From contig NZ_AP025344.1 in NCBI RefSeq assembly GCF_021654795.1, positions 6,322,501-6,386,500 on the forward strand: a stretch of 64,000 nucleotides of DNA, written 5' to 3'. Shown one piece after another: positions 28,629-37,326 of this stretch. Each line of letters starts with the position of its first letter. Position 1 is the first letter of the stretch. The stretch is from Paenibacillus dendritiformis (GTDB taxonomy: Bacteria > Bacillota > Bacilli > Paenibacillales > Paenibacillaceae). The notes under the pieces are model-generated. The model was not told the origin of the DNA. It made no database searches and was given only the letters and a program-made list of their open reading frames with translations. Both the position numbers and the translations under genes were made by a program.

Positions 28629-29739
28629 ACACACACGCTCCAAAAAATGGCTGCTGCTCGCGCTGTCTGCCGTGTTGACGCTGTCCGTCCTGGCGGGATG
28701 CGGCAAGAAAGATACAACGGCGGCATCGGAGGATGGAAGCAAAGTGGTGGCTACCTATGAAGGCGGAGAAGTGACCGAGAGCGAATTCAAAAAGGAAATG
28801 GCCAATATGCTCGTGTTCTATCCGGAATATGAGCAAATCGTCGGCATGGATCAGTTCAAGGAATATTTCTTGAAGCAGCAGATCGCTTACCTGTATCTGG
28901 AGGGCAAAGCGTCCGACAAGGCCAAGAAAACAGGTCAAGAGAAGGCCAAGGAACAACTGGACTTGATGAAGAAGCAGGCGGGCGATGACGAGTTCAAGAA
29001 AATGCTGGATGCCCAAAAGCTGACCGAGGCCGACGTGACGGCGTATATGACCCGGATTTTGACGGTCGTTCAAGATTACAATGATAAAGTCACCGATGAG
29101 CAACTGAAGGCCGAGTTCGAGAAGAACAAGAAGGACTTGACGGTGGCGACCGTTCGCCACGTGCTGATCGGCTTCAAGGATAAGGATGGCAAAGAACGCA
29201 AAAAAGAAGATGCGCTCAAGATGGCCAAAGATATCCAAGCCCGTCTGAAGAAGGGCGAGGACTTCGCGAAGGTGGCCAAGGAAAACTCGGATGACACCGG
29301 ATCGGCTTCCAACGGCGGCTTGTACAAGGATGTGGCGGTAGGGAATTGGGTACCTCAATTCAAGGAGGCGGCTCTGACGCTGCCGATCAACGAGATCAGC
29401 GAGCCGGTCGAGACCGACTACGGCTACCATGTCATGCGGGTCGAAGCCCGTGCAGAGAAGACCTTCGACAAGCTGACCGACACCGAGAAGACGTCGCTGC
29501 GCACCCGGGCCGCATCGGAATTGATGAACGACTTCATGGAGAAAGACCTGGAGAAGATCATCAAGAAAATCGATCTGCCGCAAACTCAGGAGCAGCCGGA
29601 CGCATCCAAGGAAGAGCAGCCGGCCGACTCGACAGGCGACAAGAAGGATACGAAGCAGGACGACAACAAAACCGAGACGCCACAGGACAACAACGCGGCA
29701 ACAGACAAGAAAGAGGACAAGGCGGAAGGCACGAAATAA
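28615..29739 (+). CDS. PrsA/SurA-like foldase lipoprotein (peptidyl-prolyl isomerase)
   Basis: Likely extracytoplasmic folding factor for secreted proteins. 374 aa. Signal peptide with lipobox LAGC (lipid Cys29), SurA-N-like helical region, and a parvulin/PpiC domain from about 190 to 285 (ATVRHVLIGFKDKDG, GGLYKDVAVGNW, DYGYHVMRVEAR). The last 50 residues are low-complexity, rich in Lys, Asp, Glu and Gln, and probably disordered. ATG 28615 lies inside the end of mfd with 'aagggag' upstream. It occupies the place between mfd and spoVT, which are adjacent in B. subtilis. Orthology to prsA itself is uncertain; a second PpiC-like gene lies at 55452. Confidence 0.88.
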
Positions 29740-29756
29740 AGTGATTCACCAGCTGC

Positions 29757-29796
29757 GGCTGTCCCCGGTGTCGGGGACGGCCTCTTTATTTTGTGG
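29757..29796 (+). terminator. terminator after the PrsA-like gene
   Basis: 'ggctgtcccc' and 'ggggacggcc' form a strong hairpin followed by 'tctttatttt'. The rest of the gap to spoVT (29797-30104) is AT-rich with only the candidate promoter below. Confidence 0.85.
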
Positions 29797-29982
29797 CCCT
29801 CTAGGGAGAAAGTCCTAGTACAAGCGAGGATTCGACAAAAACAGAGTTTTAGGATAAAATTATCCAGTGTTAACGACAAATAAATGTGAAAATTTTGAGA
29901 AAAGTGGAGAAAATATGTCGTTAAATGTCGAAAAATGTGAAGTGCTTTGCAGTCAACGGGGCATGAACGGAGTATCATGAAA

Positions 29983-30013
29983 TGTATAAGAAGGTGGGAG
30001 CAGATGAATACTA
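29983..30013 (+). promoter_or_regulatory. candidate SigG promoter of spoVT
   Basis: 'tgtataa' at 29983-29989, 17-bp spacer, 'aatacta' at 30007-30013; SigG sites look like TGnATA and CATACTA. B. subtilis spoVT is SigG-dependent. It lies about 90 bp before the start codon. Confidence 0.45.
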
Positions 30014-30104
30014 TGGTCAGAGTTTGAAACTATACCGCATCTCTCCTAAAAACAATAATCCAGTTGACCTTTAAAACTAATCTTGGAAAGCGGGGCAACC
30101 TTTA

Positions 30105-30647
30105 ATGAAAGCTACTGGTATTGTTCGTCGTATTGATGATCTCGGACGCGTGGTCATTCCCAAAGAAATTCGTCGCACGCTGCGTATTCGCGAAGGTGAT
30201 CCACTTGAAATTTTCGTTGATCGCGACGGGGAAGTCATCCTCAAAAAATATTCGCCTATCGGGGAACTGGGCGATTTCGCCAAGGAATATGCGGAGTCTC
30301 TGTATGAAAGCACAGGCCACATCACGATGATCTCCGACCGCGACACCATCATCGCGCTGGCTGGAGGCTCGAAGAAGGAATTTTTGGACAAGCAGATCGG
30401 CATGCTGCTGGAAAACTGCATGGACAACCGCAAGTCGGTGCTGGAGACGAATTCCGGCAATTATGAGATCGTGAAGGATCATCAGGAGACGTTGTCTTCT
30501 TTTGTCGCTGCGCCGATTGTATCGGGCGGGGATCCGATTGGAACGGTCGTGCTGTTGAATCGGGATGACAGCGTCAAGATGGGTCAGATGGAAGTGAAAA
30601 TGGCGGAAACGGCTGCCGGCTTCCTCGGAAAACAAATGGAACAATAA
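30105..30647 (+). CDS. spoVT: stage V sporulation protein T
   Basis: Forespore transcription factor acting on SigG-controlled genes. 180 aa. N-terminal AbrB-type swapped-hairpin DNA-binding domain (MKATGIVRRIDDLGRVVIPK) and C-terminal GAF domain (from about residue 58, ESLYESTGHITMISDRDTII). Start ATG 30105; its ribosome-binding site is weak ('ggaaagcgggg'), so translation may be modest. It shares its first 20 residues almost fully with AbrB at 10609, a clear paralogue. Confidence 0.96.
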   Translation: MKATGIVRRIDDLGRVVIPKEIRRTLRIREGDPLEIFVDRDGEVILKKYSPIGELGDFAKEYAESLYESTGHITMISDRDTIIALAGGSKKEFLDKQIGMLLENCMDNRKSVLETNSGNYEIVKDHQETLSSFVAAPIVSGGDPIGTVVLLNRDDSVKMGQMEVKMAETAAGFLGKQMEQ

Positions 30648-30666
30648 TCCGCTCCGGCGGTGCATC

Positions 30667-30727
30667 GCTCCTGCTCGTGAAGGGCCGCCCCAAGGCGTGC
30701 GCCCCTTCTGAAGCGGGAGTTTTTTGT
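30667..30727 (+). terminator. terminator after spoVT
   Basis: 'gctcctgct' pairs with 'agcgggagt', with inner 'aaggg/cccctt' pairing, followed by seven T residues, 19 nt after the spoVT stop. Confidence 0.8.
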
Positions 30728-30848
30728 TCCGGAAGGCCCCGCTCTGTCCGCAGATGCGGTCTATGATATAATACGTGTACATTACAACGCGCGTAAGAAA
30801 TCATTGACGCAGCGGCAACCTTTGGATTCGGATGGGCGGGAGACGAGC

Positions 30849-32525
30849 ATGGAGCGTACAACAGGAAGGCATGTCGTATCCGGCGCCTTGATGCTGGGCG
30901 CGGCGGCAGTGCTGTCGAAGATCATCGGCACGCTGCAGAAAATTCCGCTGCAGAACATCGGGGGCGACGGTGTCTTCGGCATTTACAACGCCGTGTATCC
31001 CTTCTATGTGCTGCTGATGGTCATCGCCTCGGCAGGCATCCCTGTCGCCGTGGCCCGTCTCGTCGCCGAATGCGAAGCGGCGGGGGACAAGCAGGGTTCG
31101 GCCCGCGTGCTGTACGCCTCCTGCCTTCTGATGAGCTTCACCGGCCTGCTCGGCTTCCTCGTCTTGACCTGGGGAGCCGAGACGGTCGCTTCCTGGATCG
31201 GCAACCGCCATACCGTCCCGGCGATTCGCAGCTCGGCCTTCGCGCTGCTCGTGATGCCGCTGGCCGCCGCCCTGCGGGGCTATGATCAGGGGCGCGGACG
31301 GATGGAATCGACGGCCGTCTCGCAGGTGGCGGAACAAACCGGCCGGGTAGCGGTCATGATCGCGCTTCTGCTCTACTATGTGAGCCGGGAAGCGCCGGAG
31401 GAGACGATTGCGGCCGGCGCCACCTTCGGCTCGTTCGCGGGCGGCGTGTGCGGCTTGGCGGCGATGGCCTGCTTCCGGTGGAAGGAGCGCCGTTCCGCCG
31501 CTCGGGAAGCCCGGGCCGTAGCGGTGCTGCCTGGTCCGAAGGATGCGGAGCTGCCCGGCTCGGCGAGGGGAGACCTGTCCGCCCCGCCAGCTTCGGCGAC
31601 AACCGGCGCCTGGATGCGGCGGCTGGCCTGGACGGCCCTGCCGATTTGCCTCGGCGCGATCGTGATGCCTGCCGTGAATGTCGTAGATGTGTTCACGGTG
31701 CCGCGCCTCCTGGCCCAGCACGGGCTCGGCGAGGCCGGCGCGCTGGCGGAGTTCGGCGTCTACAGCCGCGCCTTCCCGCTGGTCCAGCTCGTGACGATGG
31801 TCGCCAGCTCGCTCGCGGTCGGCCTCGTGCCGGCCGTGGCCGCCGCCGCGCGCCGCGATGCCGCCCAACTGCGGGAGCTGCTGGCGTCGGCGCTGCGCTG
31901 GACCTGGCTGATCGGCTGGGCCGCGGCGGCGGGGCTGATCGCCTTGGCCGAGCCGATCAATGTGGCGCTCTACACGGATGCCGCCGGGATGACGGCTTTC
32001 GTGTGGATCGCGTCGACGGCGGTCAGCGGCGTGCTGCAGGCCGTGACCGCCGCGCTGCTGCAGGGCATGGGGGCCGTGCGCGCCCCTGCCCTGATTTTGC
32101 TGTTCGCCGCCGGCGTGAAGGCGGCGCTCAATCTGTGGCTGGTCCCGGTCTATGGCATCGCCGGGGCCGCCATCAGCGCGTCCGCCTCGCTCGCGCTCGC
32201 CGCGGCGCTGAATGCGGCCGCGCTGAGCCGCGCCAGCGGCCTGCGCTTCGCCGCCTGGGGCGCCCGCACCGCGCGGCTGGCGCTGGCGCTCGCCGTCATG
32301 GCCGCGGCGGCGCGCCTCGCCGCGCTTGCCCCGGCGGCGCTCGGCCTGGGCGGCCGCACAGGCGCCCTGCTCGCGGTGGCCGGCGGCGTACCGCTCGGCG
32401 CGCTTATTTTCGCCGGGCTGGGACTGGGGCTCGGCCTCGTGCGGCCGCAGGAGCTGGCCGCCCTGCCGCGCATCGGCCCGGCGGTGGCCCGAATCGCGGC
32501 CAAGATCGCGCCGCGGAACAGATAA
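30849..32525 (+). CDS. yabM: MOP-superfamily polysaccharide/lipid flippase (YabM, SpoVB-like)
   Basis: Polytopic membrane protein of the family containing SpoVB, Wzx and MurJ; these move lipid-linked sugars across the membrane. 558 aa with about 14 predicted spans. Typical opening VVSGALMLGAAAVLSKIIGT then NIGGDGVFGIYNAVYPFYVL, and ALRGYDQGRGRMESTAVSQV in the middle. GC content is very high towards the 3' half. ATG 30849 has 'gggag' 6 nt upstream; TTG 30804 is the first possible start. The flipped substrate is not known. It lies between spoVT and yabN, as in B. subtilis. Confidence 0.9.
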   Translation: MERTTGRHVVSGALMLGAAAVLSKIIGTLQKIPLQNIGGDGVFGIYNAVYPFYVLLMVIASAGIPVAVARLVAECEAAGDKQGSARVLYASCLLMSFTGLLGFLVLTWGAETVASWIGNRHTVPAIRSSAFALLVMPLAAALRGYDQGRGRMESTAVSQVAEQTGRVAVMIALLLYYVSREAPEETIAAGATFGSFAGGVCGLAAMACFRWKERRSAAREARAVAVLPGPKDAELPGSARGDLSAPPASATTGAWMRRLAWTALPICLGAIVMPAVNVVDVFTVPRLLAQHGLGEAGALAEFGVYSRAFPLVQLVTMVASSLAVGLVPAVAAAARRDAAQLRELLASALRWTWLIGWAAAAGLIALAEPINVALYTDAAGMTAFVWIASTAVSGVLQAVTAALLQGMGAVRAPALILLFAAGVKAALNLWLVPVYGIAGAAISASASLALAAALNAAALSRASGLRFAAWGARTARLALALAVMAAAARLAALAPAALGLGGRTGALLAVAGGVPLGALIFAGLGLGLGLVRPQELAALPRIGPAVARIAAKIAPRNR

Positions 32526-32572
32526 CGGACGGTTCTCCCCGGGGAGAACCTCGACACGAAGGAGGCATTCCC

Positions 32573-34078
32573 ATGTCAGGAACAATCACGGTCGTCGGGC
32601 TCGGCTCCGGCGACGCCGGACAGCTGTCGCTGGACGCATGGAACCGGCTCCGCCGGGCGGAGCGGCTGTATGTGCGTACGGAGCGCCATCCGGTAATGTC
32701 GCTGCTGCAGGAAGAAGGGACGGCGTACCGTTCATTCGACGAGGTATACGAAGCGAAGGACGATTTCCCGGCGGTGTACGAGGAGATTACCCGGACGTTA
32801 ATCGGGGCGGCGCACGATGGCGGTTCGGTCGTCTACGCCGTGCCGGGCCATCCGATGGTGGCGGAGGCCACCGTGAAGCTGCTGGCCGAACGATGCCCGG
32901 CCGAAGGCATCCGGCTCGAGATTCGGGGCGGCGAGAGCTTCCTGGATCAAGCCTTCATCCGGCTCGGCTTCGACCCGATCGAAGGCTTCCAGCTGCTCGA
33001 CGCGAGCGGACTGAAGCGATACATGCTCAATCCCCGGTTGCACACCGTTATCGGACAAGTGTATGATACGTTTACGGCTTCCGAAGTGAAGCTGGGCTTG
33101 ATGGAAGTATATCCGGACGATTACGAGGTCATCGCGGCCCATGCGCTCGGCGTCGAGGGGCAGGAGGAGATCCGCCGCGTGCCGCTGTACGAGCTGGATC
33201 GGCTGGAGGGCTATGGCAACCTGTCGCTTATCTACGTGCCGCGTTCGGAGGCGGACGAGGTGCTGAACGGCACGTTCGACAAGCTGCACGAGATCGTGGC
33301 GACGCTGCGCAGTCCCGAAGGCTGTCCGTGGGATCGGGAGCAGACGCATCAGTCGATTCGCAAAAACTTCATCGAAGAGACCTACGAGGTGCTGGAAACG
33401 ATCGACGATGACGATCCCGTCGGCATGGAGGAGGAACTGGGCGACGTCCTGCTCCAGATCATGCTGCATGCCCAAATGGAGGAAGAGACAGGGACCTTCT
33501 CGGCATATGATGTCATTCGGGGCCTGAACGAGAAGCTCATCTTCCGCCATCCTCACGTGTTCGGGGACAAGGCGGCCGCCGATTCGGAATCGGCGCTCCG
33601 CAATTGGGAGCAGATGAAGGCCGAGGAGAAGCGGCGCAAGGGACGCGGCGCGGAACGCACGTCCGTATTGGACGGGGTGCCGCGCGATTTGCCGGCGTTG
33701 ATGAAGGCCCGCGAGCTGCAGCATAAAGCGGCCAAGGTCGGCTTCGACTGGGATCGGATCGAGGATGTACTTGACAAACTGGCCGAAGAATTGCAAGAAT
33801 TGCGAGAGGCGATCAGAATGGCAGAGACGGCGAAGGGCGGGGAGAAGCACCGTGCGCATGCCGTAGAGGAGCTGGGAGACGTGCTGTTCGCGGCAGTAAA
33901 TGCGGCAAGATTTCTGGGAGCCGACCCGGAAGAAGCGTTGACGGGAACGAACCGCAAATTTATTCGCCGTTTTCAATATATTGAGGAACAGCTTCGTATA
34001 AACGGCAAATCTTTTGACCAGACTGATTTACTAGAAATGGAGAAGTGGTGGCAGGAAGCGAAGCTGCTGAAGCCTTGA
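32573..34078 (+). CDS. yabN: YabN: tetrapyrrole-methylase-like domain fused to MazG pyrophosphohydrolase
   Basis: Two-domain protein of 501 aa. Residues 1-220 look like an SAM-dependent tetrapyrrole (porphyrin) methylase (TVVGLGSGDAGQLSLDAWNR, AVPGHPMVAEATV); residues about 230-490 are a tandem MazG NTP pyrophosphohydrolase (GCPWDREQTHQSIRKNFIEE, EEELGDVLLQIMLHA, EELGDVLFAAVNAARFLG). MazG removes non-canonical NTPs; the role of the methylase part is unknown. ATG 32573 has 'aaggagg' upstream. A perfect palindrome 'ggttctccccggggagaacc' (32531-32550) lies between yabM and this gene. Same place as in B. subtilis. Confidence 0.93.
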   Translation: MSGTITVVGLGSGDAGQLSLDAWNRLRRAERLYVRTERHPVMSLLQEEGTAYRSFDEVYEAKDDFPAVYEEITRTLIGAAHDGGSVVYAVPGHPMVAEATVKLLAERCPAEGIRLEIRGGESFLDQAFIRLGFDPIEGFQLLDASGLKRYMLNPRLHTVIGQVYDTFTASEVKLGLMEVYPDDYEVIAAHALGVEGQEEIRRVPLYELDRLEGYGNLSLIYVPRSEADEVLNGTFDKLHEIVATLRSPEGCPWDREQTHQSIRKNFIEETYEVLETIDDDDPVGMEEELGDVLLQIMLHAQMEEETGTFSAYDVIRGLNEKLIFRHPHVFGDKAAADSESALRNWEQMKAEEKRRKGRGAERTSVLDGVPRDLPALMKARELQHKAAKVGFDWDRIEDVLDKLAEELQELREAIRMAETAKGGEKHRAHAVEELGDVLFAAVNAARFLGADPEEALTGTNRKFIRRFQYIEEQLRINGKSFDQTDLLEMEKWWQEAKLLKP

Positions 34079-34275
34079 CCGGAGCGGTCGGCGGCCTAAT
34101 AACCCTATTTTTCGTCAAAATATGAAAAAGTGCCGTAACCGGGGAGGATTTTACTCGCAAAGCAAGAATACATACATGCGAGAATACAACATGGATTGTA
34201 TTTTGCGACTCCGGCATCAGCCCGCGAGCCAACACACTCTATTGAATGACTAATAGGATTGGGAGGCCAATAAAC

Positions 34276-34548
34276 ATGAACAAAACAGATTTGATCAACA
34301 ACATCTCGGAGAAAAGCGGATTGACCAAAAAAGACGTAGAAGCGGTATTGAACGGCTTCTTCGGCGAAGTTACCGACGCATTGTCCAAAGGAGACAAAGT
34401 GCAACTGATTGGATTCGGCACATTCGAGACTCGCAAGCGCGCTGGCCGCACGGGCCGCAACCCGCAAACGGGCAACACCATCGAAATTCCGGAATCGACA
34501 GTTCCGGCATTCAAAGCGGGCAACAAGCTTAAAGAAGCTGTAAAATAA
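34276..34548 (+). CDS. hup: DNA-binding protein HU
   Basis: Nucleoid-associated protein that bends DNA. 90 aa. MNKTDLINNISEKSGLTKKD, QLIGFGTFETRKRAGRTGRN and GNTIEIPESTVPAFKAGNKL are hallmark HU blocks with the DNA-gripping beta arm. ATG 34276 has 'gggagg' 9 nt upstream; 10 extra codons upstream lack a site. Its stop overlaps the ATG of rqcP by one base (TAATG). Confidence 0.97.
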   Translation: MNKTDLINNISEKSGLTKKDVEAVLNGFFGEVTDALSKGDKVQLIGFGTFETRKRAGRTGRNPQTGNTIEIPESTVPAFKAGNKLKEAVK

Positions 34549-34826
34549 TGCGTCTCGACAAATTCCTGAAGGTTTCGCGGCTCATTAAGCGGCGCACCGT
34601 AGCCAAAGATGTGTCCGAACAGGGACGCGTCATGTTGAACGGCCGCGAAGCGAAGCCGAGCGCGACCGTCAAGGTGGGAGACGAGATTACGGTTCAGTTC
34701 GGGCAGAAGCTCGTCACTGTCCGAATCGAGCGTCTTCAGGAGACGACGAAGAAGGAAGAAGCGGCGGGAATGTACACGCTGCTGAAGGAAGAGCCTATTC
34801 CGCGATCGCAGGATCTGGAATGGTAA
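34548..34826 (+). CDS. rqcP: RNA-binding S4-domain protein RqcP (YabO)
   Basis: In B. subtilis RqcP works with RqcH on stalled 50S subunits in alanine tailing and ribosome quality control. 92 aa. S4 domain in the first 50 residues (MRLDKFLKVSRLIKRRTVAK, GRVMLNGREAKPSATVKVGD). It starts at ATG 34548 in the hup stop codon, so it is translationally coupled to hup. A strong hairpin follows. Confidence 0.93.
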   Translation: MRLDKFLKVSRLIKRRTVAKDVSEQGRVMLNGREAKPSATVKVGDEITVQFGQKLVTVRIERLQETTKKEEAAGMYTLLKEEPIPRSQDLEW

Positions 34827-34841
34827 TCGCCAAGAATCCAT

Positions 34842-34883
34842 CAAGAACGGCCCTTTCCCGACAACGGGGGAGGGCCGTTCTTG
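34842..34883 (+). terminator. strong hairpin after rqcP
   Basis: 'caagaacggccct' pairs with 'agggccgttcttg' (13 bp). The following 'cgcttgc' is not a T run, so termination efficiency is uncertain. Confidence 0.55.
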
Positions 34884-35006
34884 CGCTTGCATGAAGGCGG
34901 TCCTCGGCTGGCTTCGTATCTATGGCTGAGCCTTGACGTCCAGGAGGAGGCCTTCCGGGTAAGCGGAACAGGCGGCCGAAGGAGGGACAAGAGGGAAAAT
35001 AAGCCT

Positions 35007-35035
35007 TTGAATCTCACCCTCCCGTTTCCTATAAT
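35007..35035 (+). promoter_or_regulatory. SigA promoter of the queCDEF operon
   Basis: 'ttgaat' at 35007-35012, 17-bp spacer, 'tataat' at 35030-35035. The preQ1 aptamer begins about 33 bp after the expected start site. Confidence 0.7.
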
Positions 35036-35074
35036 AGACGTATAACCAAATACATTCCGCCGGTAGCCCGGCGG

Positions 35075-35110
35075 GAGAGGTTCGCAATCTCCCTCTATAA
35101 AAAACTAAGG
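35075..35110 (+). promoter_or_regulatory. preQ1 riboswitch, class I
   Basis: 'gagaggttcgcaatct' followed by 'ccctctataaaaaactaagg' is a near-perfect preQ1-I aptamer: stem agagg/cctct, loop, A-rich tail and the 'ctaagg' end that closes the pseudoknot. It lies upstream of queC, so preQ1 should reduce expression of the pathway that makes it. Confidence 0.95.
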
Positions 35111-35112
35111 CT

Positions 35113-35159
35113 GACAGCATCCGCATGGGTATGGCTTTCCCTTGGTGTTGTCTTTTTTT
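35113..35159 (+). terminator. riboswitch terminator before queC
   Basis: 'gacagcatc' and 'ggtgttgtc' (9 bp with two G-U pairs) followed by seven T residues, starting directly after the aptamer. This is the likely expression platform; queC starts 110 bp on. Confidence 0.75.
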
Positions 35160-35269
35160 GTGCTTATGGAGGCGGGGGAAGCGGCGCAGGCCGTCGCCCC
35201 TGCTTCGAATGGACCGATGCACATGCCTTCGTCTTGTTCTGTAGAGGAATAAGAAGGGATGGACACAGG

Positions 35270-36007
35270 ATGAATGATGCAATGAACCGCAAGGAAGCTG
35301 CCGCGGAGCGGGCGGCGGGCGAAGCCGTCATGGGCAAGCCGCAGGAGAAGGCGGTCGTCGTCTTCAGCGGCGGGCAGGACAGCACGACTTGCCTGTTCTG
35401 GGCCCTGGAGCGATTCGATGCGGTCGAGACGGTGACGTTCGACTACGGACAGCGCCACCGCAGCGAGCTGGAGCATGCGAAGCGGATTGCAGCCAAGCTG
35501 CAGGTGCCGAATCGCGCGTTCGATATGACGCTGCTCAATCAACTGGCGCCGAATGCGCTTACCCGGGCCGATATCGACATCGCCCAGGAGGAGGGCGAGC
35601 TCCCCAACACGTTCGTCGAGGGGCGCAATCTGCTTTTCTTCTCGTTCGCCGCGATCTACGCGAAGCAGATCGGCGCGCGGCATATCGTGACGGGCGTCTG
35701 CGAGACCGACTTCAGCGGTTATCCCGATTGCCGGGACGTCTTTGTGAAGTCGCTGAACGTCACGCTTAATCTGGCGATGGACTATGGCTTCGTCCTTCAT
35801 ACGCCGCTCATGTGGCTGAACAAGGCCGAGACCTGGCGTCTGGCGGACGAACTGGGGGCGTTCGACTTCGTGCGCACGGAGACGGTGACCTGCTATAACG
35901 GGCTCCCGGGCGAAGGCTGCGGCGAATGCCCGTCCTGCAAGCTGCGGCGGGCCGGATTGGAGAGCTATCTCGCCGAGAGAGCGCAGAAGGCGGGGGCCGG
36001 AGCATGA
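35270..36007 (+). CDS. queC: 7-cyano-7-deazaguanine synthase
   Basis: Turns 7-carboxy-7-deazaguanine into preQ0 with ammonia and ATP. 245 aa, with about 30 extra N-terminal residues (EAAAERAAGEAV region) relative to typical QueC. PP-loop ATPase motif VVVFSGGQDSTTCLFWALER; VTFDYGQRH; zinc site CGECPSCKLRRAG near the C-terminus. ATG 35270 is supported only by 'aaggg' at 11 nt; a later ATG at 35282 or the M in VMGKPQE may be the true start. First gene of queCDEF; its stop overlaps queD (ATGA). Confidence 0.94.
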   Translation: MNDAMNRKEAAAERAAGEAVMGKPQEKAVVVFSGGQDSTTCLFWALERFDAVETVTFDYGQRHRSELEHAKRIAAKLQVPNRAFDMTLLNQLAPNALTRADIDIAQEEGELPNTFVEGRNLLFFSFAAIYAKQIGARHIVTGVCETDFSGYPDCRDVFVKSLNVTLNLAMDYGFVLHTPLMWLNKAETWRLADELGAFDFVRTETVTCYNGLPGEGCGECPSCKLRRAGLESYLAERAQKAGAGA

Positions 36008-36492
36008 ACAGACCGGGCCCGTTCCGCATCGTCGAGAAGCTGCAGCAATACGGAACCGATATAACCCGCGAGTCGCTGCGCTACCATCAGCGCCGCGTAC
36101 TCGTCAGCAAAGAATTCGCCTTCGACGCGGCGCATCATCTGCACGCCTACGAAGGCAAATGCAAGAACCTCCACGGCCATACGTACAAAGCCGTGTTCGG
36201 GCTGAGCGGATATCCGGACGACATCGGCATCGCGCTTGATTTCGGAGACATCAAGGAGATTTGGAAGGATCGAATGGAGCCCTATCTCGATCACCGCTAT
36301 TTGAACGAGACGCTGCCTCCGATGAATACGACCGCGGAGAATATGGTCGTCTGGCTATATGAACAGATGAGCGCCGCGCTGGCCGAGGAGCCGTACCGCA
36401 CCCGATGCGAAGGCGGGCGGGTCGAGTTCGTCCGTCTCTACGAGACGCCGACCAGCTATGCCGAAGCGAGACGGGAGTGGATGGAGCGATGA
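36004..36492 (+). CDS. queD: 6-carboxy-5,6,7,8-tetrahydropterin synthase
   Basis: Converts dihydroneopterin triphosphate to CPH4, the first committed step from GTP to queuosine. 162 aa, with about 30 extra N-terminal residues. Zinc ligands in AFDAAHHLHAY and LHGHTYKA; catalytic Cys in EGKCKNLHGH; second catalytic part LDHRYLNE. The ATG at 36004 overlaps the queC stop by four bases and the gene overlaps queE by four, indicating tight coupling. Confidence 0.94.
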   Translation: MNRPGPFRIVEKLQQYGTDITRESLRYHQRRVLVSKEFAFDAAHHLHAYEGKCKNLHGHTYKAVFGLSGYPDDIGIALDFGDIKEIWKDRMEPYLDHRYLNETLPPMNTTAENMVVWLYEQMSAALAEEPYRTRCEGGRVEFVRLYETPTSYAEARREWMER

Positions 36493-37214
36493 CGATACCG
36501 GTGCTTGAACTGTTCGGGCCGACGGTACAGGGCGAAGGCATGCTGGTCGGCCGGAAGACGATGTTCGTCCGGACGGCTGGCTGTGACTACCGCTGCTCCT
36601 GGTGCGATTCCGCCTTCACGTGGGACGGATCGGCGAAGGAGGAGATTCGCAGCCTGACGGCGGAAGACATCCTGCGGGAGCTGAACGCGCTCGCCGCCGG
36701 CCGCTTCGATCATGTCACGATCTCGGGCGGCAATCCCGTCCTGATTCCCGGCATCGGCGAGCTTGTTCGCCTGCTGGGAGAGCACGGCATTCGCACCGCG
36801 GTCGAGACGCAGGGCTCGCGGTGGCAGGATTGGCTGCTGGACATCGATGACGTCACGCTCTCGCCGAAGCCGCCCAGCTCCGGCATGAACACCGATGAAG
36901 CGCGGCTCGATCAGATCGTGAGCCGGCTGCGGGATCGCGCGGACCGGAAGGGGCTGTGCCTGAAGATCGTCGTCTTCGACGAGCGGGATCTCGCGTATGC
37001 TATTCACATGCATGAGCGTTACCCGGACATTCCGTTCGTCCTCCAGACGGGAAATGACGATGTGCGGAGCTCGGATGACCGCGAGCTGATCCGGAAGCTG
37101 CTCGGCCGGTATGAATGGCTGATCGATCAGGTCGCGGCCGATCCGCGTCTGAACCGGGTGCGGGTGCTGCCGCAGCTTCACACGCTCGTATGGGGCAACC
37201 GACGCGGCGTATGA
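36489..37214 (+). CDS. queE: 7-carboxy-7-deazaguanine synthase
   Basis: Radical-SAM enzyme that converts CPH4 to CDG. 241 aa. N-terminal ELFGPTVQGEGMLVGRKTMF, then AGCDYRCSWCDSAFTW with the canonical CxxxCxxC cluster motif, and VTISGGNPVL. The start ATG 36489 overlaps the queD stop. No GTP cyclohydrolase (folE) gene is in this group, so GTP must enter the pathway from elsewhere on the chromosome. Confidence 0.94.
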   Translation: MTIPVLELFGPTVQGEGMLVGRKTMFVRTAGCDYRCSWCDSAFTWDGSAKEEIRSLTAEDILRELNALAAGRFDHVTISGGNPVLIPGIGELVRLLGEHGIRTAVETQGSRWQDWLLDIDDVTLSPKPPSSGMNTDEARLDQIVSRLRDRADRKGLCLKIVVFDERDLAYAIHMHERYPDIPFVLQTGNDDVRSSDDRELIRKLLGRYEWLIDQVAADPRLNRVRVLPQLHTLVWGNRRGV

Positions 37215-37326
37215 CGCGGCCAGCCGGCCTGTCGTCAGGCCGACCGGACAGGACTCGCCCCGGCGCGGAGCCGGAACGGTTATACATGAAGCAGAAAGAA
37301 CCGATAAAGAAGGGGAGGCAAATCGC

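Noticed and set aside
31448..32572. 375-residue N-terminal extension of YabN
   Set aside because: The extension is an Arg-rich out-of-frame reading of yabM; a strong ribosome-binding site and the family start are at 32573.
30801..32585. 594-aa minus-strand open frame opposite yabM
   Set aside because: Arg/Gly/Ala-rich shadow of a very GC-rich gene; no domain, and yabM on the plus strand is clearly real.
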